Assembly (NCBI RefSeq): GCF_001463905.1
Contig: NZ_BBWR01000013.1
Location: 1-59,692, forward strand
Reading direction: 5' to 3'
DNA from: Aureimonas frigidaquae
GTDB taxonomy: Bacteria > Pseudomonadota > Alphaproteobacteria > Rhizobiales > Rhizobiaceae
Length of the DNA stretch: 59,692 bases
The notes under the pieces are model-generated. The model made no database searches and was not told the DNA's origin. It saw only the letters and a list, made by a program, of their open reading frames with translations. This document shows positions 59,499-59,692 of the stretch, one piece after another. Each line of letters begins with the position of its first letter. The stretch's first letter is position 1. Both the position numbers and the translations under genes were made by a program.

Positions 59499-59692
59499 GT
59501 CGATTCGTCATTGCGGGCCGCGAGTGCCGCGCAGTGTGGTCAGCCATTCTGTGTGGGAAGGGACTGCCGAACCGGTCGCGCGGACTATAGCCAGAACGGG
59601 TTCGGGTTCAAGCCTCTTGATAGGGGCGGGCTTCAAGTTTTTTATGGGGGCGGTGCTTGCCTTCGGGGGCAGGGGGCGGTTGATGGTCGGGG

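Noticed and set aside
59323-59547. Open frame across the tRNA-Ser gene
   Set aside because: It is produced by the tRNA sequence itself; no coding signal.
1-59692. CRISPR arrays or long tandem repeats
   Set aside because: No regularly spaced repeats were found; the only repeats are short operators and hairpins.

Overview
The window looks like the chromosome of a GC-rich alphaproteobacterium, most likely a Hyphomicrobiales (Rhizobiales) member of the Aurantimonadaceae/Rhizobiaceae kind. This rests on base composition, gene families (UrtABCDE, TctCBA, TRAP, RbsABC-type importers, a Zur-box-controlled COG0523 GTPase, a PMM with a TGSH active-site loop) and translation signals. The lineage is inference; no rRNA or core phylogenetic marker is present.

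Layout. 1-1111 holds decayed DNA including an IS3-family (IS407-like) transposase remnant. 1112-3807 carries a lipoprotein, uxuA mannonate dehydratase and a FadR-type regulator. 3985-9683 has a small unknown protein, a zinc-responsive COG0523 GTPase behind a Zur-box-like palindrome, an EamA exporter with its AraC regulator, a glycosyltransferase and exonuclease III. 10013-15665 is a complete urea-type ABC transporter operon (urtABCDE). 15662-22923 is an IclR-controlled carboxylate module: Ldh2-family dehydrogenase, family III CoA-transferase, citryl-CoA-lyase-like protein and a TctCBA importer. 23060-25920 makes GDP-mannose precursors (manC and a phosphomannomutase). 25970-27052 is a lone pcaB-like gene. 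27343-32522 is a TRAP transporter with an amidohydrolase and an arylmalonate-decarboxylase/Asp-Glu-racemase-family enzyme. 32540-38653 (minus strand) is TctDE-TctCBA-PrpB. 38986-45208 is a LacI-regulated sugar ABC transporter ending in a 455-aa protein I cannot name. 45294-46490 is an MFS transporter.

From about 46.6 kb to the tRNA-Ser at 59.4 kb the DNA changes character. It holds an intact FitAB-type toxin-antitoxin pair, then a graveyard of broken TA genes, then a large serine recombinase with a coupled small gene, then a tightly overlapping six-gene defence operon: Phd-like protein, HsdM, HsdS, OLD/PtuA-like ATPase, PtuB-like HNH nuclease, HsdR. The nesting of a Septu-like ATPase/HNH pair between hsdS and hsdR, with a toxin-less Phd at the head, is the most interesting feature of the window.

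The metabolic part is a chain of 'importer + first catabolic enzymes + local regulator' modules. In four of them a stable stem-loop sits directly after the binding-protein gene, presumably so that the binding protein is made in excess over the membrane parts. The accessory part is a defence and mobility island.
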